DNA of 64,000 nucleotides from Physcomitrium patens (GCF_000002425.4 NC_037273.1:646999-710998), one strand, 5' to 3'; numbered from the stretch's first letter, positions 46,691 to 61,085 are shown. A program made the numbers and translations. Notes: generated by a model not told the origin, from the letters alone.

Positions 46691-47430
46691 ACGAAATGAT
46701 CAGCATCGGACCACCCGCACATCGGGAAACACGCCGGAGTTGACATTGTAGAAGAGCAACAACCTGGCCTGCACGATGAGTAGGGTGAGCTCAGTAATGC
46801 GGAGAAGACGTCGACAACGCATCACCACCCGCTTCACAGCTCTCTCCTCTTGACTGGACGATCTTGGCTCCGCAAGCATCGGTGCGGCGTGGACAGCTCC
46901 TCCATCGTTTAATCTATCACTAGCCTCTCCAATCTCATAGCAAGCGAGCCCATGGTTTCTCTCAGGAAGCTGCCACTTCCCAAGCTCCAGTCCACAAGGA
47001 CTAGGTATCAGCCCAGTGAGCTGGGTACTGCACTCGAAAAGTTTACTCAAATACACGTGGTGAGTCAGATTTGGGATTTGGACCAAAAGCTGATTAGCTA
47101 AAGATTGGGGGACTGTAATAAAGGAGAAGCAGAAGGTGCCGGAGAAGTGCTTGGGGATTTTGAGGATTTGGGTTGCACCTGGGAGAGGTCGCGAAGAAGC
47201 TGGGCAGTTATTGAGGAATGCCTGAACTTACTAGTTGCGTCTTCTGATAGGGGCGGAGTCGGTTGCGAAATCAATCGTGCGAGCGACATTGGGGTGGTAG
47301 TTGTTCTTAAGTAGAGCACCGAATAGTGCTTTCAACAGTGGTACTGGCGATGGTCTGTGCGAGGAAGCGGCGGAAGATGAGTTACGAATGCGGCGTTGCG
47401 ACGCATTTCGACACACGTAAGGGATTGTTT
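46691..47430. other. Higher-GC patch upstream of the cytochrome b561 gene, no supported gene
   Basis: Open stretches occur on both strands (128 codons at 46700-47086 minus, 73 codons at 47098-47319 minus) in noticeably more GC-rich DNA. None is recognisable, and pieces in neighbouring frames suggest either a 5' leader of the gene at 47701 or a broken gene on the minus strand. Confidence 0.35.
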
Positions 47431-47700
47431 GTAATGTACACGTTATAATGGTCTGGTTTACGAAGTGTCAAATGCCACCGCTGAAGAGGTTGGATTGCTT
47501 CCGAGATCTAACGCGTTGAGAGTGTGTGCTTGCGGCAGGGACTTGCTTGAAAATTTTGAAATATCTAGGCTGTGAATTACTAACCTTTTCGAAAGGTCCG
47601 TTTCAGAGTTAGGGAAAATTCAATAGAGTAGAGTTTGCAGTAGAAGCTATCTTTTTACGACCGACAGCGAGCTGCAAGGTTGTTTAGAACGGGCGCAACC

Positions 47701-49271
47701 ATGGCTTCTGCGTGGAGGTGCATGCTCGTGACAGCACTCTTGAGCTTCGTCCACGGAGCATCGCCCGTGCATGCCGTTTGCAATAAAACCGTTGGCACTA
47801 GGACTTTTGAACAATGTCAGGATCTTGCAGCTCTCGGAGCTACTTACGCTTGGAGTTTGAACAATGACACCAATTCCGTCGATTTTGCCTTTTCAGGTAC
47901 TAACTCTGCTACCCTTCGACCTCTTAATCTCATTCAATCGTTTCTTCAGATTGCTCTTCTGAAACTGTGCCAGGAGATGTAATTCTCTCTAGGGATTGCG
48001 GAACTCGTCTGTCCTTGTTTATTTATTTTATTGGTTCTTAACCTGGACCTCTTCATTTGACCCGCAGAGGACATGCAAGTCACCGGGGGATGGATTGGTT
48101 GGGGCATCAACCCCACGAAGGGACCCAACATGGAGGGAACGCAAGCCCTTATTGCGTTCAAGAATGGCACCAGCCTGATAGTTATGGAATACGACGTCAC
48201 AAATGCGGTGAAAGATGGTGCACCTCTACTTCCCACTCTAGTGAGTGTCAAGTACTCTAATCTCTCGGCAGTCATGGTGAAAACCACCGTGACCATTTTC
48301 GGAACATTTCCTCTGGGCGCTGGAAAAGCAGCCACCGTCGACCATGTGTGGAACCGGGGCCGGTCTGTGAACCCTATTACATTCGAGCTCGCTGAGCACC
48401 CACTTGCTCCTGCAAACCTCGCTAGTGTTGGCACGGTGGACCTGGCGACCGGAATCGCCTCTGTTGTCGGCCCACCCCACCAGAAGCTCGAAAATGTAAA
48501 CGCACAACTTTTTTCCCGTTGGGCCCCTTTGAAGCAAAACCTGCTTGCAAATCTGTCACCGGCTTGGAAAATCTCCTCAAACACTGTGATATAAGCTTGT
48601 GATGGCCCTCTGTTCCTCTGCAGGCTCATGGTGTGATCAGCGCTGTGGCGTGGGGGATATTGGTTCCCATCGGCGTGATGGCCGCTCGGTACCTGCGACC
48701 CTTCCCCTGGGCTGATCCTCTTTGGTTCTACCTCCACATCACATGTCAGCTTACGGGATACACTCTCGGCGTTGTGGGATGGGGGTTGGGGCTACAGCTC
48801 CAGAAGTACGCCTCTCCGATCAAATACTTCCACAGGAACGTAGGCATCTCCATCTTCGTTTTCGCCACTCTTCAGGTAACCCACGCTCCTTGCAGTTGCT
48901 GCTACACTGTTACTCTCTCCGGTAGACCATCGGTGACTGATTCATTGTTTCGGTTGCAGGTACTGGCAATGGTGTTGAGGCCCAAGAGGGGCTCCAAGCA
49001 TCGACGTTACTGGAACATGTACCACCACACCGTGGGATACGCCACCATCATCCTCTCTATTGTCAACATCTTCGAAGGCCTGGATCTGCTGCAACCCGAG
49101 AGCAAGTGGAAGGATGCGTACATCGGTGTGCTTGTGGCCCTGGCTGTTATTGCGGCACTTCTAGAGACTGCCGCTTGGGTGGCATGGCTCCGGAGATCCA
49201 AGGGAAGGATTCCTGAGTCTCCTCCTCCACCTCACTTAGGCAGCAAAGCTAAAGACGCCTTGGAGCCATGA
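47701..49271 (+). CDS. Cytochrome b561 and DOMON domain protein
   Basis: Four exons: 47701-47896, 48068-48495, 48624-48875 and 48960-49271, all GT-AG, giving 395 residues. A signal peptide (about 1-25) is followed by a DOMON domain (about 45-190: WSLNNDTNSVDFAF, GGWIGWGINPTKGPNMEGTQ, VWNRG). The cytochrome b561 transmembrane domain follows. Its four heme-ligand His positions are visible: AHG His210, FYLHI His246, YFHRN His278 and MYHH His314/315, as are five or six hydrophobic helices. Plant members of this family are membrane redox proteins that pass electrons from cytosolic ascorbate across a membrane to an outside acceptor via the DOMON heme. The short Pro-rich tail (PESPPPPH) is cytosolic by topology. 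ATG 47701 is the first in frame with the signal peptide. Confidence 0.92.
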
Positions 49272-50393
49272 AAACCACCATCCTTGAGCAAGTTGGTGAT
49301 TGGTTGCTTGCCTCGGCCGACACTCCGAGCATTGGTCTGCAGCATGAATCATACTGAACATGTGCATTCTCTTCTGCCTTTGCCTTTGGTGATTCTGCAT
49401 CTTATTGTGAGTCTCCGAAGAGACTAGGTTGATGCAGAAACTATCACAGGAAAATGGTGGATGTGTATTGTAAGCGTTTCATTGTCGGTCGTGGCTATCA
49501 AAATATATTTAACCTCTTTTTGGTTATTTATTTTCAAAACATACTGTCATTTGTATCATGAAAAAATTGTAAGAGTATTTGTGAGGCCTAAAGGGGTAAC
49601 ATAATTTGGCAAACACTGGAGCTTTCAAAATAATGCATTCGTATCTCCATATGTGTTATGTATTATCATTGATGTTTAGTAGACCTATTGTTGAAGCTTA
49701 GAATTCCACACCCACAGAGGTAGAAGAATTTCAAATATATATTTGAGTAGGGAAGTTGGATTAATTTAAGTAACTGAATAACCACTGTTATAGATATATA
49801 TATATATATATGGTTATGTATGTGTGTATCTTGATTTTAAGTTACATATTCTATGCATTAAAAACAAATGTTGATTATATTGGAATTTCCCTTGGAACTT
49901 ATTAGTTTCACATAACAAATGTATGGCTTCTATCATGTGTGGACATATTGAAGATTTGAAGTTTTGAAATAAATTTTGGAACAATAACTTTGAATAGAAC
50001 TACCACTGAAATTCACACATATATAATTTGCCATAAAAAATTAAATTTACCAGATTAATACTTTTTTTTAAATCTAATATGCTTGAAAAAAATGCAAATT
50101 TCAATTCTCCAGGTTACTCCTATTTGTGTATCATCTTTACTAAACCTACTAAAGTTTTTATATATATAGTCATTCTATAATTTGTAAAAAAGATTAAAAA
50201 TTATAATATTTAAAACTAAAATTTATTTTAATTATATAATTTAGGTTTAATATATTTATATATTTTAAAGTTATAAATATTTTAAATGTATTCATTATGC
50301 ATAAATTATATATTGTAGTGATTATAATACTAGATGAATAACTCATTATAATTTTAAAATCATATACAATTTTTTTGTTAATATTTAAATTTC

Positions 50394-50435
<42 letters not shown>

Positions 50436-50850
50436 TAATTTTTAAAATATAAAACTATTAAAACCATTACAAGAGTTATGATCAACTTCAAAAACAAGAG
50501 AATGTATAATTAGTGGTTGATGTTGTAAAATTGTATGTTATCCTTTCACATATGTTGTCTTATTTTGTATTAAAATATTTTTTGTGTCCAACAACACCAA
50601 GTTTTTTTAGTATATATATACTTAGGACTTTTTAAAAGAACAAAGATGTCACTTAACACAACCATTGTTTGTTATATTTAAGTCAAGTGTGTATAAAACC
50701 ATTGTTTTCACACTTGTTGGTTGAGAATATTTAAATTCTGCATATACATAGCCTTGATTTGATTTTTCTTTTTTTAAGTAGATAAAACTTCTCATCCAAT
50801 AGGCCAAATTCAATCATAAAAATGCCAATCACCCTCAACACTATTTGAAT
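49272..50850. other. Intergenic region with CT/TA microsatellite
   Basis: AT-rich spacer between two convergent genes. (TC)n runs into (TA)n at about 50394-50434, and a TA run lies near 49796-49812. No gene seen. Confidence 0.7.
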
Positions 50851-50851
50851 C

Positions 50852-52397
50852 TTAGAAGCTAAAACATGTAAAATCAAGGCTAGTTGTCCATTCTCTCAAA
50901 GTACATTTTATTTTTTGCATATCAATTTCTTCTATTCTTTGCTTCATTAGCTTGCAATCTACAGGACCAGATTTGTGTATATAAATTGTCAAATTCTCAA
51001 CTGAAGGTCCCAATATCATTTGCAACACACGAAGAGAAGATTCCGGATTGTGTGGAATCATGTGAAGAATCAAGGTGTGCATTCTTGGCCAACGACTTCT
51101 TGATGTGAGTTGCTCCACATGTATTTCCATACTATGCCATAGTCCAGGTCCAATGTTGAAAAACTGTAGAAGTTCACAATTATGTAGTTTCTCAAAACAT
51201 GGTAGGTTTAGGGGCACATCTTTCAACACTGTGGAAAATGTTCCATCTTCTTTCAACGCCATACAAGGGATGTCCAAATATAATTTCCTGAGATTCCTCA
51301 TGTTTCTCTCTAAAAGAAGTGCAAGTGTTTCGAAACTCGAGGCTCCATATAACAGTTCAAGTAAACCTCCAGGCAAGTCCTTTGTCGCGTGTACTTTAGT
51401 CGTGTCCCCGCAGCATACCTGCACTTTTGACTCCTCCGGCACCTCCATATTGAAAGCAAAGTATTTCAGTTGAGGTGCCACAATTCTGAGATCCTTTGGA
51501 CATTGCATCTTTAATTGCAGCTTCTCAAGACTAGGAAGATCCATTAAGACGTTCTTTGCTGGAGTTGAGAGACCGAGGCAAAGCACTTTCATATTTTTAA
51601 ACTTCAGATTCCCTTTCTCCACACCAAATACCCCAAGCAGCGCCAACGTCTGTAGATTCGGCATAAATTTGTTCATATCATCTAAAATTCCACCCATCAC
51701 TTTAACACAACGTAACGTCATGCTCAACATGGAGCTCATTACTTCACAGTCACTTGTATCAATATACATATTCCTTAGATCCAGCGTCTTCACCAATTTG
51801 CCTGCACACGAATTGTATCACCATTGCGTTTCAGTCCTCCCAACTCTCAGAATGGCAAGGAAATGTATCAAGTGAAGTCCAAAATAGCCCATGGACCTAA
51901 ACAACAGAAGATGAGTGATGAAGATACTTACAGTTATGTGATATAATCTTAAGGACGCTAGATCTGCGCATTATGGCCTGCTTCCCATAGTCCACTATGC
52001 ATAAATGCTGAAGCGTAGCCCCTAGACGAGGTAACCATTCCCTTACAAAATACGGATCGCTCATCCAAAAATCTGTTCTCCGTCTTTCATTTTCAGGAAC
52101 TTCTTTCGACTGTAGCCTCGGCTCAACTTCAATGCGCAGCCGCTCTACGTGACGCTTCTTTGATACAATGTTCACCACAGTATCCTTCAGATTTCGACGT
52201 TGCGAACCAGAATTCGGTGAGGACATATCTACAGGAATTCGGGCCCGTTCATGATCCTCATTCAACACTTTTAAATGCATTGACCTGACATTGTGACTAG
52301 CTTCCTGGAATGCTTTGCAAGTTACCGAAAGTTTTGCAATATCCCTCGCATCCTCGACGCAATTTACAATTTCATCAACTATATATTGAGGAAGTTC
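50852..52397 (-). CDS. F-box/LRR protein (5' exon not found)
   Basis: Two exons on the minus strand: 52397-51932 and 51801-50852, joined by a GT-AG intron (donor GTAAGT) that completes HNC-KLVKTLDLRN. They give 471 residues in one frame. Residues 1-40 are an F-box (ELPQYIVDEIVNCVEDARDI and KLSVTCKAFQEASHNVRSMHL). The second half is a leucine-rich repeat region with MPNLQTLALL, LPSLEKLQLK, MRNLRKLYLDI and WPRMHTLILHM. Such proteins are substrate receptors of SCF ubiquitin ligases; the target is unknown. An acceptor (TTTTTGTAG) directly precedes GAACTTCCT at 52397, so a first exon with the start codon lies further right and I could not place it. Confidence 0.8.
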
Positions 52398-53643
52398 CTA
52401 CAAAAATCCATGGAAACTTGTCAGCATACTTCATGTAAACAGTACAAATTGGAGACCTTACGACTCCCGCCAGTGTTAAAGACCACTGTCGGTATTTTTT
52501 GCATTACCATTTTCGGGAACATCAAACTGTGTTTCTCAGTCAGAGTCGCTCTGACAGGTAAATCCCAAAGCCTGCACCTTACTCCAAGAGGTGCTAGGTG
52601 AACCCAGAAGAACTCCGGCCTTAAAATCAAAACCATGAACTACACGTCACTTGAAAATCAAACTAGTCTGTTAATGTGTACCGTAGAACGGCGAGGTCAT
52701 AAATCGCCAAAGTGGGCCAACATACTCAAGTCGCTCATACATTACTTGAAAAGACCGTAGACATCACATTTAATCATCGCTATCCACAACCTGAACTCAA
52801 CACCAGTATACTACGACAAGAAAAATGAACGAGTCATAGTTGGCAGGACTCCGACCTTACAGACGTAAGGTAGGTGAGGGTTGGACGGGAAGCAAGCAAG
52901 GCATGGATTTTGAGGAAGAATCGTACAGGGGTCGGCGGGTCATACAAGAATTAAGAACCGTCTCGCATCCCACGAAGTGAAGAAATGAGTGCAGCATCCT
53001 AATTTCGCATCTGAAAGTAACCTTCGAGGACTTCGAAGGAACACACTAAAACTGAAGCAACTGCTTTTATTCTAGATTTTATTGCTTTTCCTTAACGAAG
53101 TCTGTATATTATTAAGTTTCTTTGACCAAGCCCCTCGAGGACTGCCACGCAGTTATGCGGTACAGCCTTACTACAGTTCGAATTCCCAAATCAATCGCAA
53201 GTCCGCAATTCGCACAAACTTTACGGATAGTTTTTACTTGCACTAAGAAGAGCGGGGAAGGGAGTTGGCAAGGCAGAAAAATGCTCTTCTCCAATGATTG
53301 CCATATCCCAGTGATCTGCAGGAAAGACACATACGGGATCCATTTTTAAGTGGTTGCGAAGCGAGTTCGCTTGAAAATCGTGTCGCACGAACTCCAGAGT
53401 CTTTCTGACGAGGTTACGAAGAGCTTTGGAGGTTCCGACGAACAAAATCGCTGAGTTTTGTCAGGGTTTAAAACTCGCCAAGGTTCTGCCCCAAACTCCG
53501 CCCTCCTCGTAACCAATTCTCACTAAATCGCAGTTGCGAGTTGAATCAGAACCATCTCACCGCCACTATTCGCCCTGCACCACAAGCTAATAGGAAGCAT
53601 TAGTAAGCTTGGAAGCACCTCACAACGGCATATATCGGCAAGG

Positions 53644-53980
53644 TTGCGCATGTCCACCAAATCGAAGTTCGGGAACCCTCTCAACATTCAAACCTATCAA
53701 GAAGAATCCTTGATATCATTTCTAAGGAATGTATACAAAGACGTGCTCATCCCAGAAGAGCTCCATCTCGGAGACGTCATACGCTCCGAGGTGTTGCTGT
53801 CCTCTTCACAACATGCCAAGATGCCAAAACTATTTTGTCCGGTGCACCCAGATGTCAGGATGTGGGGGAGATGCCAAGTCTTATTACGTCAGCTTCTATC
53901 GCGGCGGCAGGGAATGCTTTCCTAAAAGCTTAAACGACCTCGGTCGCCGGTTCGGCATCAGATTCGAATATCACAACGTA
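53644..53980 (+). CDS. Possible exon of an unrecognised gene, low support
   Basis: 93 codons open from 53644 (STKSKFGNPLNIQTYQEESL, then DVLIPEELHLGDVIRSEVLL). Near 53860 a second frame becomes convincing (CGGDAKSYYVSFYRGGRECF, then PKSLNDLGRRFGIRFEYHN) and ends at a good donor, AAC/GTAAGT, at 53979/53980. A 1-base frameshift would join them into one exon; alternatively only one frame is real. The family is not recognised. Confidence 0.3.
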
Positions 53981-54439
53981 AGTTTCAATTGCATTTTGCA
54001 ATTTGGAAAATCACCACATGCTAAGAAAACTGCTTGTGTAGCGATTCCAGAAATATCGCGACTGCACCGAAGAAACACAACGTGACTAGTTGTTGCAACA
54101 AATATCGTACAGGAAGTCCTGTGTCAACCATTTGTATAGTGTTCCAAGTGCAGCGTAATAGTAAATTTCGGTGCGGAATTGGCATACCAAAGCTCTACCA
54201 TCTGCCTGACGACCGGCGCTGCAGCTTGGCGATGGCATCGAAGATATGCACGACACTCTCTCTGACACAATCTCCATAACTCTGACGTAACTGCAACGCC
54301 CTATGCCGCGCCAAAGCCTGACAAAAGATCGCATCCAAACCCTGAACTTCAAGAGGAAAAACAATTTTTTGAGATAGAAACTAACTGAAGCTTCTGGAAT
54401 CTTGTACACAACTTTCCGGCTTTGAGTAAATTTCAAACT

Positions 54440-57400
54440 GAATTAATGAAAATGACAACTGGGACCATGATGGGGACTTTAAAAGTTGTTCGAAGGTACA
54501 ATGAAGATAAGTCGATAAAAACCACGTTGACAGAGCTGCTCACACGTTTGATCAGATTCGTTAGATGAAAAGTGAAAAAGGATGAATGTTGGTCGTTGCG
54601 AGGATGATAAATTTAAACTGGTTTTCTACACTCAAATAGGGTCTGGCCCTCTGATGCGAGAGGTTTATCATAGTTTAGGTGGTTTTTATTTTGTTTTGAT
54701 TTTGATTTTTATTTTTCTTTATGAATCAAAAAAAATTATCTGCTGAGTTTGTGTGACAATACTTTGATATTTTTCACAATGACATAGATTAATAATGAAG
54801 TGTGGAAATCATACCACGTTAATAATTAAAAAGGATAAATGATAAACCCAAATAAGGTTTATGGACCAATATATGATTCCTCTGCTGTGTACAAATGGTG
54901 AATTAAAAATCATTCAGGTAGGTATCTAATAATGCAACAAAATGTCCAATTCTTGATGTTTAGTAATTTACCAATATTCCAAAAAACACAAAATCATATG
55001 CATGCGAGAGCAACAGAAGCTGAATTTAAATATCATATGACAAAATGAGTATGTGTATATTCGTTTATTTTTTTTATAATATATGTAAAAATAATCAAAT
55101 GGTTTAAGAAATAGATTGCGGTGAAAAACTATAGTTAAGCAATAATGGACTGTAAACAAATGGATAAGTTGTTGATAATTTAGTTGCAGATAATTGATCA
55201 ATTAAATTCTGATAATTTATATATATATATAGGCATTACAAAAAACATTTTAATAAAAAAATCATAAGGATTATAGCTTGTCTTGTTAAGAGCGATTTAC
55301 TAGAAAGATAGCAAAACTGATCACTGTACAAAAATATTAGCACTTTCAATAATAAATCATAATTTGAGGTAAAAAAATATTAATATAAAAATGAAACTAA
55401 AAAAGGGATTAAAAATGGGATCATGTTATTAAGATCAAATTTACAATACATACTCTATATGTTTAAAAATTAACAATGTTTGATTTATTATTTAAAGTGT
55501 TCTAGTAATGTATATGTATATATTTGTTTATTTCTTTAGTAATCCAATATTTATTTAGAGACAAAGCTTTATTTTAAAAAAAAATATCAATATATATCTT
55601 AGCTGTTAATTTTCATGGTGTTTCTATATGAATTTTATAATAAATACATTTTCGTAAAATTTTGAGATTTTAATAATTCAATAATATGTCATTTTAATAT
55701 GTTTAATATTATACATTTCATAAAATCATTGAAGCCCAAATCTGTCCTTCTGCCAGAATTTAAAAGAGTCGAATAACTTGCAAAAAATACCATTTTTTTG
55801 GAAGATTATTTTAAAAGAAGAGCAATATTACTAATTTTATAGAATCTTGTAGTTTTTACTTTAAATTTTGTCAAGCTTTTCAACACAAAGCTGTTGTATT
55901 ATTAAGACTTAAAACATTATTAAAATGATTATTACAATTGAAAGAAACTTGGAAAAGACAAATCAACTGAAGTGAACATTAATGCACATGTTAAAAGGCA
56001 TAATTTTTTCTCTTAATATACATATGTACATATATTATAAATTAATCAAGTTGTTATAATTTGGAATTCATTTACTTTAACATTAAGGAGCAGAGAAAAA
56101 CATTATATTATATACTTGTCGAATTAAAGTTAGTTGACCAACAATGAAGAGATTGTTGAGCTGTATTACAGACCAACTAGAGAATAACATTGATATTGTT
56201 TGTCGGTGCCATGCAAAAGATTATATAATAAAAAGTATACACTTGTATGGTAAAACATTTAGTGAACCTTTCTTTAGTGTAATAGTAGTGTTTGCAACTA
56301 CTAGCCTGCTTAAAATAATACATTCCGATTTATTTATTGCTAGAATTATGGAATTTTCTCCTGGTTGACATAAAATTCCTTTTACTTCCTTGTTAGAAGT
56401 TCAAAAAATTGAAGCATATGATGCTATTCTTAACTGTTAACTGATGATATATCTGGGTACTTGTATACAAAATTTGAACCAGACATGTTATACCAACTTT
56501 GCATCGTACATCTTTGCATGAAACATATGAAAGATTAAGCAATGTAGTGATCTTCAACAATATTAAAAGTTAGATATAATTTTTAATTCTAAAATTATAA
56601 TTTCATAGATATAACCCCTCCAACTCCACTTTAGGTTGACAAAATTGCAAAGCCTATAATATCCACATTGTAATTGGTGTTTTTTCAATTAGCAATTTTT
56701 TGCAAAAGCACAACCATCATTTCCAAATGGGTATAAGAAAAATACAAACAAAATCTATATAATATTTTTGCATCCAATTATAATTTTTTTATGAAATTTT
56801 TTTTTATTACAAAATATACCCAATAGAATTGAATTTAATTTCTTTCGGTAGATTTTATTATATATATAAAAAATTATGACTTGTGTTATTGTCTATTTGA
56901 TATATATACACACATACATATATTTATATTTATGTGTGGAGGACTCATCCCGATGTTAATATTTCCATTTTAAAGGTTCTAAAGAAAGTTATGGTTCTTC
57001 TTTTATAGCATCTTCTTTACAAGGGAGTACAAGCAATACTCTTCTAGCACAATCAAACACAATCTAAGTTTCATGCAATTGGCGTTTGAAATATCTTATT
57101 CACAATGTTTAGAAAGTTTGGTGGTTTTATTTCTTAGCTTAATAAAAATTTAATTGTGAATGTGTTTAATCACATTTTTAGTGATGAATCTATAGATGAA
57201 TCTATAGATAAAAAAAAAATTATCTTTTATTGATTAATCTATAGATGAATATTTTATATTTTGTAATTTTAGAATATTTATATGTATCCATGATTATTGA
57301 TTAAATTAAAATATTTATCTAATACATAAACATCAATAATTGAAAAATTTACACACATCTAAAAGCATTTATATTTTTTCATGGTTTGTTTATTAGTTTA

Positions 57401-59249
57401 TAGAAGTTTTATTGATAAGCTTAATTATTATTAAAATCAAAATTTATTTTTATTAATAACATATAATCACAACATTATTTCATGTCTTTGTAATGTTAAG
57501 TTTTAATATGCAATTCACTTTTAGCTTATTTCATAATAAATATAAATATAAATATAAAATTTTGAATATCTCATTCAAATTTCAAGTGTTTGGAATCTTT
57601 TCATTTTTTAAATTTTAATATAATTATTACTTGGTTTTTTTATAAATAATGTATAATTTTATTTATTTTTATTAATGATATATTGTTAGAATCATCATCT
57701 ATATTGGAAAATCAAAAAATAAATTAAAATATAAATAAGACACTAATTGAATTGCTTCTAGAGCAATATTAGAAACACTAAAGTGTATCTTATCTTTTAT
57801 TTTATTCATATAATAGTAATTAGATAATGTAGGAACTTTTAAAGGACTATTATAGATTCATAAAAAATTGTAGAATTTAAAATTTTAAGTGAAATTCTAA
57901 GATTGGAAGCATGTAGAAGTATACAAAAATTAACTTCAGTATTTTTATAATTGTAAAAGATTTTAGAAGATACTAAGAGGGGTGATTTTGATATATGTTT
58001 GTGATATCATTACTTCATCTAATACAAAATTTAAAGGAGAATTAAATGATTTATTTATTTTTAATTTTTTTAATAAGTTAAAAATCTATTGAATTAATTT
58101 TATTAATTTTAATTTCTATTGATCTCTAGTTATTAAATAGTCATAAAATTCAACTTAAAATTAAGTGTTCAATTATTTGATGTCAATTAATATGTTTTAA
58201 TAATATAATATCATTCTGTTTATTTAAAGTATTTTCTTAAGTGAACTTTTTTGAATTAAAGAAACTGATTTTTAATTTTTTAAATGAAACTTTAATAGTT
58301 TTTAAATATTATTAAATTGGAATTTTTTATATAACTGTTTTTAATAATACCCAAAAAAATTTATATTACTTCCAAGATGTTTGTATGATAGTACTTATTA
58401 TAATAAAAATGTATTAGTAATAATTCGATAAGATTTGAATTTTCAAACAGAATTGTAATTGTCTATAAAAATCATGAGTCTTTGTCTTTCAAATCATTGC
58501 TCCATCTAAGAATCAAATTCTAAGTAAATAGTTTGTATTGAGAATTCTGAAAGTAAACATATGCTGTAAAACTCATGCTATTTGTTGTATTTCTTAATTA
58601 TATTTAAGATAGTTTATGGACCTTTGTACTTAATATATATCTATGTCTAAGACCTAAAAATTATCCATAGATATGATTTGTGTCTTTACAACTACATACA
58701 GACATGTTTGAATCTTAAAATAGATTGTACATGTGAAAATTTTAAATTTATTTCAATAAAAAAAAATCCCTTGGTCATTAATAAAAAAAAAAAATTGATC
58801 AATAATTCAATATTATTTGTTTTACTTTATTGATAAAACTGATTTGTAATGCTTATTTATAGATATTTTTATTTTTGGAATAATGATTTAAGGCAAAAAG
58901 ATACGATTCTTTTATTACGAATAATTTTATATACAAATAACATTTAAACATGTTTTTCAACATTTTCAATTTTTTCGACAATTAAAAGTTTAGAAGAGGT
59001 CATAAGAAATTTTTAATTTTTTAAATAGTTGATTCAAACGTGTTTTTAAAAAAGGATTAAATGTATTGCATATGATACAAATTTAAACTTTTGGATAATA
59101 TTTATTTTTAAGCTATCTTCAAATAATACTGATAGTAATTCTAAAAATAAGCATGGATAATTTTACTAGTAGTCATTCTACCACAACTTTGAATGTAATT
59201 GTAGAAATTTATTTTACTTTAAGATTTCTGGAAACAATTGATGACAACC
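54440..59249. other. AT-rich intergenic DNA
   Basis: No gene seen over 4.8 kb. Short open stretches (e.g. 54968-55201 minus, 56144-56368 plus) have no recognisable content. TA-rich simple sequence near 56870-56930; a short direct repeat GATGAATCTATA near 57183-57215. Confidence 0.65.
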
Positions 59250-59323
59250 GGCCGCGTAGCGCAGTGGATTAGCGCGTCAGACTTCGGATCTGAAGGTCGT
59301 GGGTTCGAATCCCATCGTGGTCA
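59250..59323 (+). tRNA. tRNA-Arg (anticodon TCG)
   Basis: Complete cloverleaf. Acceptor GGCCGCG/CGTGGTC pairs with three G-T pairs; D arm GCGC...GCGC; anticodon stem TCAGA/TCTGA with loop CTTCGGA (anticodon TCG at 59284-59286). Variable AGGTC; T arm GTGGG TTCGAAT CCCAT; discriminator A at 59323. There is no intron and no encoded CCA, as in eukaryotes. Internal A-box (TAGCGCAGTGG) and B-box (GGTTCGAATCC) are intact. Confidence 0.96.
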
Positions 59324-59996
59324 CGCACATTTCCATCTTAGACACGCAGTATGCCATCTTCTGTCGAGCATTGCGCTTTTATAAGATTGACAGCATTTCT
59401 GACCCAACATTATGCATGGGACCCTATAGATTCGTGAATAGTAATGGATGGTTATGTGAATCTTGTAATATTACATATATTTATTACTCTAAAGTACATC
59501 AGCATTTTAAATTATTAAATTATATACCTCACATTAAGGTCTAACTAAGAATTATGAATGCATGTAATATCTATAAGATACATATCCAAATGAAAAACAA
59601 ATAATATTTTGTACTTAGTTAAAAACTATTCACCATGAAAGTGTCTTCTATAAGTTTTATTTTAAAATAAGAAAAAATCGTCTAGTCCTCATACTTTCTT
59701 CTATATCTTTTTAACTATCTCTAAATTGCACCATTAAATAGTTAAAAAAAAAGAAAACTCAAGTAACACATGTCTTGATTGCACATCAACACAATTTTAC
59801 AAATCTCTTCAGATATCAATCAAAGAATATAAAAAATAGATCCAAAGTTTATTATGTTATTTTCTGCTTTAACAACTTTGGTAACATCAAAACTACCAAT
59901 TTGATTCTCATTGCAGGTCTATTTTTAATCCTTACTTTGTAAATAATACACTTCTAGAATTGTCTTAAAATTAGTTATCTAATCATATTTCTTGAT

Positions 59997-60135
59997 CTCT
60001 AAAAAGAACCTTTTTTTTGCTATAAACCTTGGTTTTTGTACCCTAAGATCAAATTTGGACTTTGTCTCTAAAAAGAACCTTTGTTTGTAATAGGCCTTGG
60101 ATTTTGTACCCCAAGATCAAATTTGGACTTTGTCT
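59997..60135 (+). repeat. 69-bp tandem duplication
   Basis: Two head-to-tail units starting CTCTAAAAAGAACC at 59997 and 60066 share GATCAAATTTGGACTTTGTC and differ at a handful of sites. Confidence 0.85.
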
Positions 60136-60894
60136 CACAAATAATCATCTCTAAAATATCAATCTTACTATTTTTATAATAAATTTTGTACAAATCTAAT
60201 GTTAAGTTTATTCTAGAGGCAATTACATATTTTTTTCTACCTACTCTACTTTACCATAACCAATTATGATCTTATCAAGAAGATATAGGAACAAATTGTA
60301 TTATTTTATATAACATAGTATTGTAATAAAAACCATTCTTTTAAAAAAAAAGTTTTTATGTTTCTAGCTAAATATCTAATTACTTTAGCATGCACATGTA
60401 TGAAAAGTTATAAGTTTTTAATATTAGTATTTCTAAAACATTATTACACTTACTTATATATTATTATTAAAATTTAATAAGTTAAAAATTATGATTTATT
60501 TAAATTAATTATTGATTTTTTTTTTATTATATTAGTTGATAAAAGCCTAATATTAAATTGATTCATATCACAATGAAACATAATAGTATAGATGATATGA
60601 TATACTAATTTATTTATTTATTTGTCTATTGTATAAGAATGCCACATTAAATTCCATTAAAAATATTAGAAGTCATTCTTCTATTTCTCATAAATACTAC
60701 CATAGTACAAATACAAATAAGTAAGTGGTTGTATTTTTATTCAAAATGAAAGAATTGAAAATAATTAGCAATTTAGATATGTATCTCACAAGTTTGACAC
60801 ATGTTGGAGGTCCTATAGAATGTAGCCACAAAGCTTCTAATTAGATAGTATATATGGAAATAAGAGTAAAGGCTTCTTTACTTTTGTTAATGCC

Positions 60895-61085
60895 TTTCTT
60901 GTTCATAGTCCTGTTTTAAGAGTCTTTTATCTTCTTATCTTTGGCAATAGCCATTCTAATTTTAAAACTATACTACTTTTGAGTGAATATCTATCATTTT
61001 TAGTAATACAAGAGTATATTGAGGATTATATTGTTTGTGATTCATGTCCTTGACAATTATATGTCTAAAGTCTAAGAATCTTTAT
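60895..61085 (-). repeat. Dispersed repeat family C, minus orientation
   Basis: CTTATCTTTGGCAATAGCCATTCTAATT and flanking words match the right arm of the foldback at 30895-31033 and, reversed, 7850-8050. It is a stray copy outside the TE island. Confidence 0.65.

Noticed and set aside
47946-48737. 263-codon open stretch on the minus strand
   Set aside because: Shadow of exons 2-3 of the cytochrome b561/DOMON gene, whose heme ligands and splice sites are clear on the plus strand.
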